Of a stretch of DNA of 47,057 nt, positions 30,029 through 40,066 are shown one piece after another. Positions within the stretch are counted from its first letter, which is position 1; each line of letters begins with the position of its first letter. Location: positions 1-47,057 of the forward strand of contig JAISPD010000003.1 of NCBI GenBank assembly GCA_031275175.1, written 5' to 3'. The DNA comes from Mycoplasmataceae bacterium. Lineage in GTDB: Bacteria > Bacillota_I > Bacilli_A > Mycoplasmatales > Mycoplasmoidaceae. The notes beneath the pieces were generated by a model. It was given only the letters and a program-made list of their open reading frames with translations. It ran no database searches and had not been told where the DNA came from. The position numbers were made by a program, and so were the translations under genes.

Positions 30029-32005
30029 ATGAATGCATTCAAATTAACTACGAATATGTCGCCTAAAGGCGATCAAATAAGTTCCATCGCTAAATTAGTT
30101 AAAAATATTAATCAAGGGGAAAAGTCACAAGTATTATTAGGGGCAACTGGAACTGGTAAAACTTTTACTATTGCTAACGTAATTGAAAAAATTCAACAAA
30201 ATACTTTAGTGATAGTTCACAACAAAACATTGGCTGCCCAATTGTATAGTGAATTCAAAGAATTATTTAAAAATAATCACGTGGAATATTTTGTTTCCTA
30301 CTTTGATTTTTATCAACCAGAGGCGTACATTCCTAGAAGTGATACATACATTGAAAAAAGCGCATTAGTTAATCAAGAAATTGAAATGTTGCGTTTATCT
30401 AGTATCAATTCTTTAGCATCAAATGAGCCCACAATAATTGTGGCATCAGTCGCAGCTATTTATGCATCGGTGGCTCCTAGTGATTTTGAAATGTACCGTA
30501 TAGTTTTAAGTAAAAATATGGAACGTAATTTAAAACAATTGCAATATGATTTGGTGCGTTTGCAATATCAACGCAACAACATAGATTTAAAACCTGGTAC
30601 TTTTAGATTAAGGGGAGATGTTTTGGAAATTGCTCCAGGATATACTGATACTTTTACTATTCGTATATCTTTTTTTGGTAGCAAAATTGAAGAAATTGCT
30701 CTGATAGACGCATTAACTGGTCAAGTCAAAGAAAAATGGGATACATATGTAATTGTTCCTGCTAGTGAATACATTATGAATAGAAACCGGTGAAAAGAAT
30801 CAATGGAGTTGATAAAGAAAGAACTAGATGAGCGCATAATATATTTCAAAAAAAATAATAAATTATTAGAAGCGCAAAGAATTCAAGAACGTACACTCCA
30901 TGATGTGGAAGCGTTAGAAGAATTAGGTTATTGTAATGGGATTGAAAATTATTCACGTCATTTAGAATTAAGACAAGCAGGTTCTACTCCATATACACTT
31001 TTTGATTATTTTAAATCCAGTGGTTGATTATTAGTAATTGATGAATCACATATGACGATTCCCCAAATTAAAGGAATGTACAATACTGATCGTTCTCGTA
31101 AAGAAACATTGGTGGAATACGGTTTTCGATTACCATCAGCATTAGATAATCGTCCACTTAATTTTGATGAATTTCAGAGTAAGATAGATAAAGTTATTTA
31201 TGTGTCTGCGACACCTAATGAATGAGAGATTAAACGGTCAAATGATACGGTAGTAGAGCAAATAGTTAGACCGACTGGTTTGGTTGATCCGTTAATCGAA
31301 ATTCATTCCGCTAAATATCAAGTTGATGATTTGGTTATAGAATTAAAAAAACAAATAGCTAAAAAAGAGCGTGCATTTGTTACTGTACTCACCATTAAAA
31401 TGGCGGAAAATTTAACAGATTTTTTAAGGAAACATAAATTTAAAGTCATGTATATGCATAACGAATTAAAGACTCTAGAACGTGCTAAAATCATTAATGA
31501 TTTACGTCGTGGTAAATATGATGTCATTGTCGGTATTAATTTATTAAGAGAAGGTTTGGATGTACCTGAAGTTTCTTTAGTAGCTGTTTTTGATGCAGAT
31601 AAGCCAGGTTTTTTTAGAAGCGATAAAGCCTTGATTCAAACATTTGGACGAGCTGCCCGTAATATAAATGGCCGAGTTATTTTATATGCAGATCATCAAA
31701 CAGATGCAATGAAAATTGCCATAAGCGAGACAAATCGAAGGCGAGAAATCCAAATTAAATATAATGCAAAGCATCATATTTCTCCACAAACAATTGTCAA
31801 ACCAATTTTTGATGATATTACTTCCAAAGATGATGCCAAGACAATTGAAGCATATTTTAAAAATAATAAAGTCAATTTTAAAAAAACATCTAAAGCTGTG
31901 AACATTTTAAAAAAAGAAATGCTACAAGCAGCCCACAATCAAGAATACGAACGTGCTGCATTTTTGCGTGATGCTATAATTGAACTTGAAGGCAAAATTA
32001 AATAA
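30029..32005 (+). CDS. uvrB: Excinuclease ABC subunit B
   Basis: 658 residues, full length. Damage-verifying helicase of nucleotide-excision repair. Walker [10 protein letters not shown] near 38-46, the beta-hairpin [20 protein letters not shown] near 91-110, Walker [10 protein letters not shown] near 335, [12 protein letters not shown], and motifs V and VI ([25 protein letters not shown]). The C-terminal UVR domain ([20 protein letters not shown]) contacts UvrC. uvrA and uvrC are not in the window. Its TAA overlaps the ATG of a secreted protease gene (TAATG). Confidence 0.97.
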
Positions 32006-33090
32006 TGAAAAATATTCATAGATTTATTTCAACTTTTGTATTGCTAACATCTCCTGTTGCGTGTATCACATTTTTTGGGTTATCTTCATGCGCTAAAAAA
32101 GATGAACATTTAGATTATCAAAGTCAATATGCAGACTTTATTAACGAAAGAACGTTTAGCATGTATTGTAAAATACCCGGCACTACATATATTTCTATTG
32201 GAACTGGTTGACTTTTTAAACGTGTTGCTAATGCTCAATATTCTTATTACTTAGCCACTAATACACATGTAGCATCTAACTATAGTAGAACATCAGATAT
32301 TTCGATGTATTTATCATACAATCAAAATTACACAAATCCTAATTGTTATCTTTCACAAAATCAATATTATTTAATTCAACCTTCATCTTATACCCTTTTA
32401 GGTGATGTGATAGACCAACAAAAAGATACGCGACCATATTTTCCTGATTGAAATCTAGGTAGTTATATTGCATGCATGGATTTTGATGTTTTTAAGATCG
32501 ATTTTGGCAGCGAACAAAATATTAAAGCGAATGACCCTTTTAAAATAAATAACACATCTCCCCTTTTAGATCGATTAAATTTTTTGAATGATTATGCAGA
32601 CAATCACGAGCAAAATCTTGTAGAATTTGCAGAATCAGATTATGTTTATAAAAAAAATATGTCAGTGCATGTAGGAGGCTTCCCAGTCCAACCATATCCA
32701 ACTAATAAAAATTTAACTTATCCTCAATGAATTTCTTATCAAACTAGTTTAACAGAATATTATTTCGGTCACACACCTCAGCATCCTATTATTTCTCCAA
32801 GTCCTAAAAATGATATCCGTTTTCGAGACGATATTCCAATTGCCATTCTAGGGAAAGCTGTAGGTTATGAATCAGAAACTACAACTAAATTCACTGGTGG
32901 TAGTAGCGGTAGCATGATTATTGATGATAATAATGTTGTTATTGGCATTAATTTTGCTGGAAATTCTGATGATAATAACCAATATTATTCATACGACAAT
33001 TATGGGTTATTGTTAAATACCAGAAATTCATTTTTTGGTAAAGAAAATAATTATGAAGTATTCACTGATTGATTTACTAATTTGACTTAA
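32005..33090 (+). CDS. DUF31/MIP-like serine protease lipoprotein
   Basis: 361 residues. Signal peptide ends FGLSSC with lipidated Cys at 29. The mature part has a trypsin-like layout: GTGWLFKR then YYLATNTHVAS with the likely catalytic His, CMDFDVFKIDFG with the likely Asp, and FTGGSSGSMIIDDNNVVIGI with the likely Ser in GSSGS. This order and wording match the mycoplasma DUF31 (PF01732) group, which includes the immunoglobulin protease MIP. No MIB-like antibody-binding partner is adjacent. Translation is coupled to uvrB by TAATG, an odd pairing. The end overlaps tatD by 14 bases, tail to tail. Confidence 0.68.
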
Positions 33091-33850
33091 GAAATAATTT
33101 TGTTGCATTCTTATAAAGATGAGAGGCTAATTCTTCTTCTGAAAGATTAAGAATTTTTGCCATTGCTTTAACAACATAAGGAACATTCAAAGGAGTGTTA
33201 ATTTTACCTCTGAATGGTTCAGGCGATAACCAAGGAGCATCAGTTTCACTGAGCAAACGTTTTAGAGGAATCTTTTTAATGGCTTCTCTAAGATGTGCAG
33301 CGCTATTGAAAGTGATTATGCCATTGATAGAAATAAAATAATGCAAGTTTATGTATTTTTTAACCAAATCACTGTCACCACTAAAACAATGAATAATTAC
33401 TTTTAGACCTGTAGCATGCTTTTTCAAAATTTCAATGGCATCTTCATGTGCGTCACGAATGTGAACCATGAGAGGCAACTTGAATTTTTGTGCCAATTTG
33501 ATATGTTCAATGAACATTCCTTTTTGTTTGTTGGCGTCATATCCTTCATAATGATAATCAAGCCCAGTTTCACCGATTGCAACAATTCGTTTATTTGTCT
33601 CAAGTAACGTAGTGATTTCATTAATAGTGATTGATATATCAATCTTATTAATTTCACCAGGATGGATACCAACACAAGCGTAAACATTGCTAAATTTTTG
33701 TGCATGTTGCACCGCCAATGAACTAGAATGAACATCGCTACCAATATCAATGTAAGATATATTCAATTTCTCACATTCAATAGCAATTTCCTCAGCTTGG
33801 CTAGCTAAGGTAGTCATGTTGGTATGAGTGTGCACATCAAAATATTTCAT
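33077..33850 (-). CDS. tatD: TatD-family metal-dependent nuclease
   Basis: 257 residues. Metal-site motifs in order: YFDVHTHTN at the start, CVGIHPGE near 80, AIGETGLDYHY near 108, LPLMVHIRDA near 145, VIIHCFSGD near 170 and LLSETDAPWLSP near 215. TatD enzymes are 3'-5' exonucleases or deoxyribonucleases in DNA repair and turnover. The start at 33850 (MKYFDVH) is chosen because it overlaps the mnmE TAA (TAATG); a start five codons earlier is also open. Confidence 0.92.
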   Translation of the reverse strand: MKYFDVHTHTNMTTLASQAEEIAIECEKLNISYIDIGSDVHSSSLAVQHAQKFSNVYACVGIHPGEINKIDISITINEITTLLETNKRIVAIGETGLDYHYEGYDANKQKGMFIEHIKLAQKFKLPLMVHIRDAHEDAIEILKKHATGLKVIIHCFSGDSDLVKKYINLHYFISINGIITFNSAAHLREAIKKIPLKRLLSETDAPWLSPEPFRGKINTPLNVPYVVKAMAKILNLSEEELASHLYKNATKLFLKSN

Positions 33851-35175
33851 TATTTTCCCAAACAAAATTTACGAAATAACTCGTTGATGAAATTATATTC
33901 TTTTGTGTTACCTAAAATGTGATCAATATTTTTCAATGCAGTTTGTAAAAATTCAAGTGTTAAATCGATTGTTTGTCGTTGGTTCATAATGTTAAGTGTC
34001 TTTTTTAATTGTTCATTAACATTTTGCATACTACCGATAGCGTGAGATGATTGTAAAATAATTGTATTTTGGTTTCAATCAAGCTTAGTTTGTAAACGTT
34101 TCAGCAATGCCTTTATTAGATTAACAATGTTATTGTTTTTTGCAGATACACGAATACCTTTAGCTTGAGATTTTTGAGTTAAATCAGATTTGTTAATAAC
34201 TTTAATATAGTTTTTATCAAACAATAATTTTTCGATCCATAAATTTTCTTTTGTATTTTTTTGTGAGCCATCAATAACTCAGATAATGAGAGCAGATTTT
34301 GACAAACTTTCATGTGTTTTTAATATACCAAGTTTTTCAATGGTATTTTTACTAATTCTTAATCCAGCGGTATCTTGTAAATTTATTGTGACTCCACCAA
34401 TGTTTACTTTAGCACTAACTACATCTCTCGTTGTCCCAGGGATACTAGAAACAATTGCTCTTGATTCTTTTAATATGGCGTTGAACAATGATGATTTACC
34501 TACATTAGGTTGCCCGATTATAGTTACATTAATTCCTTCAAAAATTGGTAAAGCCATCATGGAATCATTGATAATTTTTTGACTAGTATTAATCAATGAT
34601 TTTATTTGCTTTTTGAATTCTGTGTTAGAAATATTAGGTACATCATCATATTCTGGATAATCAATATTGATTTCAATTTGACCAAGCAAATTGAAAAGTG
34701 TATTCTTAAATTCATGCATCTTCATAATTACTTGTGGGTGCAATCCATTGTTAGCTAATAGAATACCTTGAGTACTAGTTGTATTTATTAAGTTATTAAT
34801 TGATTCAGCTTCTATTAGTGTTAATTTATTATTCATAAAGGCTCGTTGGGTGAACTCGCCCGGTAAGGCTAATACGCAGCCATGTTTGATCAATAATTCA
34901 ATTATTTTATTTGCTAAAAAATAACCACCATGACAATTAATTTCAACTAAATCTTCACCTGTATATGATTGTGGGGTAACAAAGGTATTTATTAATACAT
35001 TGTCAATAATTTGTTGATTGTCAATAATTTTTGTTTTTTGTATTTTGTAACCGATTTTTAAAATTTTAGTCGTAGTGATTTGGTTAATAATATTAAAAGC
35101 TTCTGTGCCAGAAATTCTGATTATGTGAACGGCAGCATTTAATGGAGGTGTAGAAAGAGCGACGATGGTTTTCAT
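33850..35175 (-). CDS. mnmE: tRNA U34 modification GTPase MnmE
   Basis: 441 residues. The folate-binding N-terminal domain starts TIVALSTPPLNAAVHIIRIS and includes GEFTQRAFMNNKLTLIEAES. The G domain has GQPNVGKSS (G1), DTAG (G3) and NKSD (G4). The C-terminus is FCLGK, with the catalytic cysteine. With MnmG it makes the 5-carboxymethylaminomethyl group at wobble uridine. The start is set at 35175 because it overlaps the holB TAA (TAATG); the longer frame to 35202 has an atypical N-terminus. Confidence 0.95.
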
Positions 35176-35984
35176 TATGAATAATTTTGCAATATGGTTC
35201 AAATATTATTGAATAACAAAATTTTAATAGGATTCAAATGTAAATTATTAAGCAGGTTCAACAAACTTTCATTATTAGAAAATATAGTACTAAGCATTTT
35301 TAATACTAATTCAATTTGTCTGTAATTCAGTTTGCTAAACTGTTCTTTGAGCTGCTTGATTTTTTCTAAGTCATTTTTAGCATTGATTCAAGATGTAACT
35401 AATTCATAAATATTTTGGAATAAATTATTCTTAAGATCATTAATAATTTCGTCGTAATTAAAATAAACCTGTTCAATAATTTTTGTTTGTTCTTTGCTTA
35501 AATGAAATTCTGCAATTTTTGTAGCAAATGTATTGAAATCACTTTTTAAAATATATACATGACAACGACTTCTAACAGTTGGTAACACCAAATTTAAAGC
35601 TCTAGTAGTTAAAATAGCGTATGTATTTTGTGGGGGTTCTTCTAAAAACTTTAACAAACTATTAATTGCTTGAGCTGTAGCATATTCTATGCCATAAATC
35701 ACATAAAATTTAAATCCTTTTTCTTCCACACTACTCTTAGAAAATTCATTGATTAAGTTGATGATAGATTCTTTTTTAATGTTAGCTTCATAATCATTAA
35801 TTTTGATAATATCAAAATAATTATTGTAAGGAACCGTTCCATTTAATTGAGCATTATTGCCCTTATTTGAATCAATAATTGAAGAAATATATTTCTTAAT
35901 AAAATCTTCTAGGTTACATAATTTTGATTCAACTAGCAATATAGCGTGTGGTTTATTTTTTAAATCAATAATATTATTCACCAT
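35175..35984 (-). CDS. holB: DNA polymerase III delta' subunit
   Basis: 269 residues. Inactive clamp-loader AAA+ subunit: no Walker A, as expected of delta'. YVIYGIEYATAQAINSLLKFLEEPP is the conserved helix-strand element and VLPTVRSRCHVY holds the SRC arginine-finger motif that acts on the neighbouring gamma subunit. The gene is in the common tmk-holB order, overlapping tmk by 11 bases. Confidence 0.88.
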
Positions 35985-36636
35985 AGTGTTCTTTAATTTT
36001 GTTTGTAATAATTTTTAAGATTTCATTACACACTTCTTCAATTTTTTTAGTAGCATCAATTTTTACTAAAGTTTTGTGTTGATCTTCATTGATAATTTGT
36101 TGATACCCATCGTAGACTAATTGATGCACATTCATTTCTTCTTGATCCAAACGATTAAATTCATGAAGTTTACTTTTGTGAATTCTTTCAATACCTTTCT
36201 CAGGGTTCAACATCAAGACTATTGTTAAATCTGGCAATACTCCATTAATTGCAAAGGTATTAATATTTCAAATTTCTTCGGCACCTAATTTTCTTGCATA
36301 ACCTTGATAAGCAAGAGAAGAATGAATATAGCGATCACAAAGTACTAAATGATTTTGTTCAAGGTTGGGTTTAATAAAGTCTTGGACATGTTGTGCACGA
36401 CTTGCAGCAAAAAGTAAGGCCTCCGCTCTTGGAGAAATTTTATATTCAATTTTATTTAATAAGATATTACGGATATCTTCAGCAATTACATTATTACGTC
36501 CACCTGGTTCACGAGTGATATCAATGTGAAACGAATAATTTTTTGATTTTAAAACTTCATAAACTTTTGACAAAACTGTTGATTTGCCGCTACCATCTGG
36601 TCCTTCAAAAGTAATAAATAATCCTTTATGACGCAT
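35974..36636 (-). CDS. tmk: Thymidylate kinase
   Basis: 220 residues. Phosphorylates dTMP to dTDP. P-loop FEGPDGSGKST near 10-20, ITREPGG near 40 and LCDRYIHSSLAYQG near 99-112 (the DRY motif). The LID region around ARKLGAEEIW follows. It heads the tmk-holB-mnmE-tatD unit. Confidence 0.95.
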
Positions 36637-36658
36637 AAAATTTTCTTTCTAAATCGTT

Positions 36659-36674
36659 AATTAAATATTTAATT
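36659..36674. repeat. 16-base A/T palindrome between serS and tmk
   Basis: AATTAAATATTTAATT is a perfect palindrome between the serS stop and the tmk start. It is made only of A and T, so its stem is weak. It could be a protein-binding site or chance. Confidence 0.4.
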
Positions 36675-36708
36675 TGATAATTACAAAGCATGTTATTGTC
36701 ATCCTATA

Positions 36709-37980
36709 TTAAATGCTTTTAATATCATCGAAATATTTATTTAATGCATCTGGTATTTTGATGGAGCCATCAGACAATTGATAATTTTCAATAACGGCTG
36801 CTCATAATCGATCAATTGCTAAAGCTGATCCATTGAGCGAATGTGGATATATTAGTTTTCCATTGTTTGCATCTTTGTAACGAAGCATTAAATTACGCGT
36901 TTGAAAATCTTCGCAATTAGAACATGATGATATTTCTTTGTAATTTTTATATGATGGGAGTCAAACCTCAATGTCGTATGTTTTAGCTGAAGCAAAACCT
37001 AAATCACCTGTGCATAAAAGTACAACGCGGTATGGTAAATTTAATTTTTCTAAAATGCTTTTAGCATTAGCAAGCATTTTCTCTAAAGATGCATAAGAAT
37101 CTGTTGGCTTGGTAATCATTACCGTCTCTGTTTTATAAAATTGATGTTGTCTAATAACGCCTTTAGTGTCTTTACCAGCACTCCCTGCTTCCCTTCGAAA
37201 ACAAGAAGTATTAGCAGTAAAATGAATGGGGAGCATTTTTTCTGGCAAAATTTCATTAGCATAAAGACTAGTAAGTTGTACTTCTGATGTTGGAGATAAA
37301 TATTGATCATTAGTTAATTTAAATAAATCTTCTTCAAATTTTGGTAATTGTCCTGTTCCTAATAGTGTGGTGGCATTTAAAATGGTAGGAGGTAAAATTT
37401 CATTAAACCCAGCATTGACGTTCATGTCCAGTGTAAAATTTTGCAATGCGCGCATTAATTTAGCACCATTGCCCTTATAAATAGAAAATCTAGTGCCTGA
37501 CATTTTTGTCGCTCTAACAAAATCTATGAAATCTCTTTTTTCAGCTATTTCTCAATGAGATAAAAGATTAAACTTAAATTGTGCTGGTTTACCTCATTTG
37601 CTTATTTCAATATTATCATTTTCATTTATGCCTTTTGGAACGCTTTCGTGAGGGATATTAGGAATTGAATGTAATATGGTATTAAAATGTGAGCCAATTT
37701 CATTAAGACGTGTTTGAATATTATCAATTTCTTGCTTAATTTGTTGAACTTTGGAACGAATTTGGTTACTTCTAACTGTATCTTTATTTTTTAATTGTTG
37801 AAGCATATCAGAGGTCAAAAGATTACGTTTAGTATTTAATTCTTGCATCTGAGAAGTTAATTTACGTCACTCTAAATCGGTGGATTTATATTGTTCTAAT
37901 GCAGGATAATTTTTACCTCTGGTTTTGATACGATCGACTATATTGTCGAAGTCTTTTCTTAAGCGATTAATATCTAACAT
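36709..37980 (-). CDS. serS: Seryl-tRNA synthetase
   Basis: 423 residues. Class II synthetase: N-terminal coiled-coil arm (about 25-105) that grips tRNA-Ser, then the catalytic core with [17 protein letters not shown], motif 2 [20 protein letters not shown] and motif 3 [18 protein letters not shown]. It charges tRNA-Ser, one of which (GGA) is in this window. It diverges from the 38056 gene. No T-box was seen in the 75-base upstream region. Confidence 0.96.
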
Positions 37981-38002
37981 TGTATTTATTTTCAGTAAAA
38001 TT

Positions 38003-38008
38003 ATTATA
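38003..38008 (-). promoter_or_regulatory. Putative -10 box for serS
   Basis: TATAAT on the minus strand, about 22 bases before the serS ATG. Confidence 0.4.
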
Positions 38009-38021
38009 TTTATATATCTAA

Positions 38022-38027
38022 TATAAT
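38022..38027 (+). promoter_or_regulatory. Putative -10 box for the 38056 cluster
   Basis: TATAAT with AAGGAA ribosome site at 38047-38052 downstream. The palindrome at 38033-38044 lies between them, where the transcript would start. Confidence 0.45.
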
Positions 38028-38032
38028 ACATT

Positions 38033-38044
38033 AAGAATATTCTT
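38033..38044. promoter_or_regulatory. Palindrome AAGAATATTCTT, possible operator
   Basis: A perfect 12-base palindrome at the expected transcription start of the 38056 gene. A protein bound here could block initiation. The first gene product looks like a ribbon-helix-helix protein, so autoregulation is possible; this is inference. Confidence 0.4.
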
Positions 38045-38055
38045 TTAAGGAACTT

Positions 38056-38373
38056 ATGGGAAAAGTAAAATTAAGCATTGAGATTGATTCAGAAGTTTAT
38101 AGTGCAATCAAGAAACAATATGAAGAGATGTCTCAAATGCTAAGTAGTAAAATGAATGTAAAAAATGTAGACGAATACATTGAAAATATTTTAGTAACAT
38201 GCGCTAAAAGTGGTGAGCAAATCAAAAATTTAGGTTCAAAGCTTAATGACATATTTGAAAAATTTGGTGGCTTTGACGCTTTTGGTAATATTGATTTAGA
38301 TAGTATTTTAAAACCACGTTCAGAAACAAAAAAAGAAGAAAAACCCAAAACTTCTACAAACCTCAAAAATTAA
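38056..38373 (+). CDS. Hypothetical protein, possible ribbon-helix-helix domain
   Basis: 105 residues. The first 55 have a short strand (KVKLSIEIDSEVYSAI) then two helices, ending with NVDEYIENILVT; this strand-helix-helix pattern resembles ribbon-helix-helix DNA-binding proteins. The helix-to-helix stretch is longer than usual, so the match is soft. The C-terminus is Lys/Glu rich and disordered-looking (PRSETKKEEKPKT). A good AAGGAA ribosome site precedes it. It is followed within six bases by a glycosyltransferase-like gene. An unrelated coiled-coil protein is the main alternative. Confidence 0.6.
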   Translation: MGKVKLSIEIDSEVYSAIKKQYEEMSQMLSSKMNVKNVDEYIENILVTCAKSGEQIKNLGSKLNDIFEKFGGFDAFGNIDLDSILKPRSETKKEEKPKTSTNLKN

Positions 38374-38378
38374 TAACC

Positions 38379-39305
38379 ATGAAACTTACCATTGTCTATC
38401 ATGTTTATCGAAATTCACTTACTTTAAAAAAATCATTGTCAATACTTGCAAATCAATCTGACAAAAATTTTGAACTTATTCTAATAGATGATGCTGCGAC
38501 ATCAAATGTTAGTCGCATTATTAGTGAATTTGATTTTTCCAAATTCACTAAATTTACATACATTAAGCATAGCCAAAATTTAGGACATTCTATTAGTTTT
38601 AATCAAGTGAACAATATTCTTAATTCATCCCATGTCATTTACGTAGGTTCAAATTTTGTGCCTCATAAGAATTTTGTTAAGGTAGTCAACGATGTAATTG
38701 CTCACCATCCGACTGTGGATGTTATTTCGTTTAAGAATGTGAAAAATGATTGTAGTTGTGAAGTGTTTACTAAGCTGGACAATAAAATGAGATTAAATTT
38801 AGATTCTTCTATGAAAGATAAGATTTTTTCATTAAATTTATTAAATAAAAATCAAATTCAATTAAGTGAAAATATGTATGCTCCGTTAATATTTATTTAT
38901 AAAGCATTGATTAATTTTAAAAAATGAATCATTATTGATTTCAAACAAGCGGTTTATTCTAGAAATCGGATTTATACATATAATTTTTATGATATTTTTA
39001 ATCAAAATGATTATTTGATTGAACATTATTCAAAATCTACATTTTGGAAAGCAAATATTGATTTAATCAATTTTTTTATGATTATTCAGGTTTTGATAAC
39101 CTTTTTGGTGCGTTTTTTTAATGTATATACACAAAAGTCAATACGTACAAAAGCGATTAATAATGCTAATGATTGATTGAACAAAAACATTCCTAATTGA
39201 CGAACAAATAAAATTTTAAGCAATTCAATTAAATTTAAGTCTTTAGCTTTAATTAAATTCAAAACTAAATCAATTAGCAATTTTATTAAAAAGTCCAATT
39301 TATAA
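38379..39305 (+). CDS. Glycosyltransferase family 2-like protein
   Basis: 308 residues. The first 110 match the GT-A fold: TIVYHVYRNSLTLKKSLSIL, QSDKNFELILIDDAATSN with the nucleotide-binding aspartates, and IKHSQNLGHSISFNQV. The metal-binding DxD (normally LDSDD) is replaced by VGSNFVPH near 88-95, so sugar-transfer activity is doubtful. The second half is less conserved, with one hydrophobic segment near 228-241 (INFFMIIQVLITFL) and a basic Lys/Asn-rich end. It is TAATG-coupled to the RDD membrane gene. It may make or bind a surface sugar polymer. Confidence 0.72.
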
Positions 39306-40057
39306 TGATTAATCCATCAAATACAATTGTCACCAATGAAAATAGTAAAGTTCGTTATGCGCTTGCAAAAGCATCAACTCGTATTTTAGCTAGAATTGTA
39401 GATATATTAATACTTTTAGTATTAATTGTGCCTTTGGAAATATCAATTGTGGCGACAGATCCCGCAGGGCTTAAAGCTTGACTTGAATTAAAGGAAACAT
39501 GAAGATATTTTCTGATCTTTGTTTTACCAACTATCATTTTTTCTATATATTTTTTATTGATATCATTTCTTCTTAAAGGTAGAACGGTTGCATTATTTCT
39601 GTTTAAATTACGCATATACAACTTAATTCCTACTAAAAACTTTTTTGTAAATCTTGTGAAGCGTGAATTTTGTTTATGGATAATTACATGCATTACTAAT
39701 TTTGTTCTGGGGATATCATTGTGAACCATGCAAACTAACGACGCTTCAATTTTTTTAAAAAATATATTACTGCAGACTAGCCAATCCAATGATAAACAAA
39801 TCGGCGTGATTATTTTTCAAGCCTTATATCTGGTAAGTGCATGTATATTACTTTTTGTGATTATTCATATGTTTATAAATAATAAGCGTCGTTGTTTAAT
39901 CGATCACATAAGTGACACGGTAATGATTAAATTAGTTGATATTAATGGTAAGGATTCCAATTTATCTTCCAATAATAAAATCATTAAGCATAAACGAAAT
40001 TATGGTCTCCCAGGAGAAATTGTCGCCAGTATAGAAGATGAAATTGATTCGTTATAA
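39305..40057 (+). CDS. RDD-family membrane protein
   Basis: 250 residues with about five helices. STRILARIVDILILLVLIVP near 24-43 carries the Arg and Asp of the RDD name, and FINNKRRCLIDHISDTVMIK near 190-209 the second Asp motif. FLLKGRTVALFLFKLRI near 95-111 is the conserved GxTxGxxxxxLxV-like loop. The C-terminus is polar. RDD proteins are of uncertain function; some are linked to ion exchange. It is coupled to the glycosyltransferase-like gene and ends ten bases before pcrA. Confidence 0.75.
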
Positions 40058-40066
40058 TTTTGCGAT

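Noticed and set aside
37981-38055. T-box riboswitch for serS
   Set aside because: Only 75 bases lie between the divergent genes, with no specifier loop or T-box sequence.
39355-39789. Minus-strand open frame of 144 codons
   Set aside because: Antisense shadow of the RDD-family gene.
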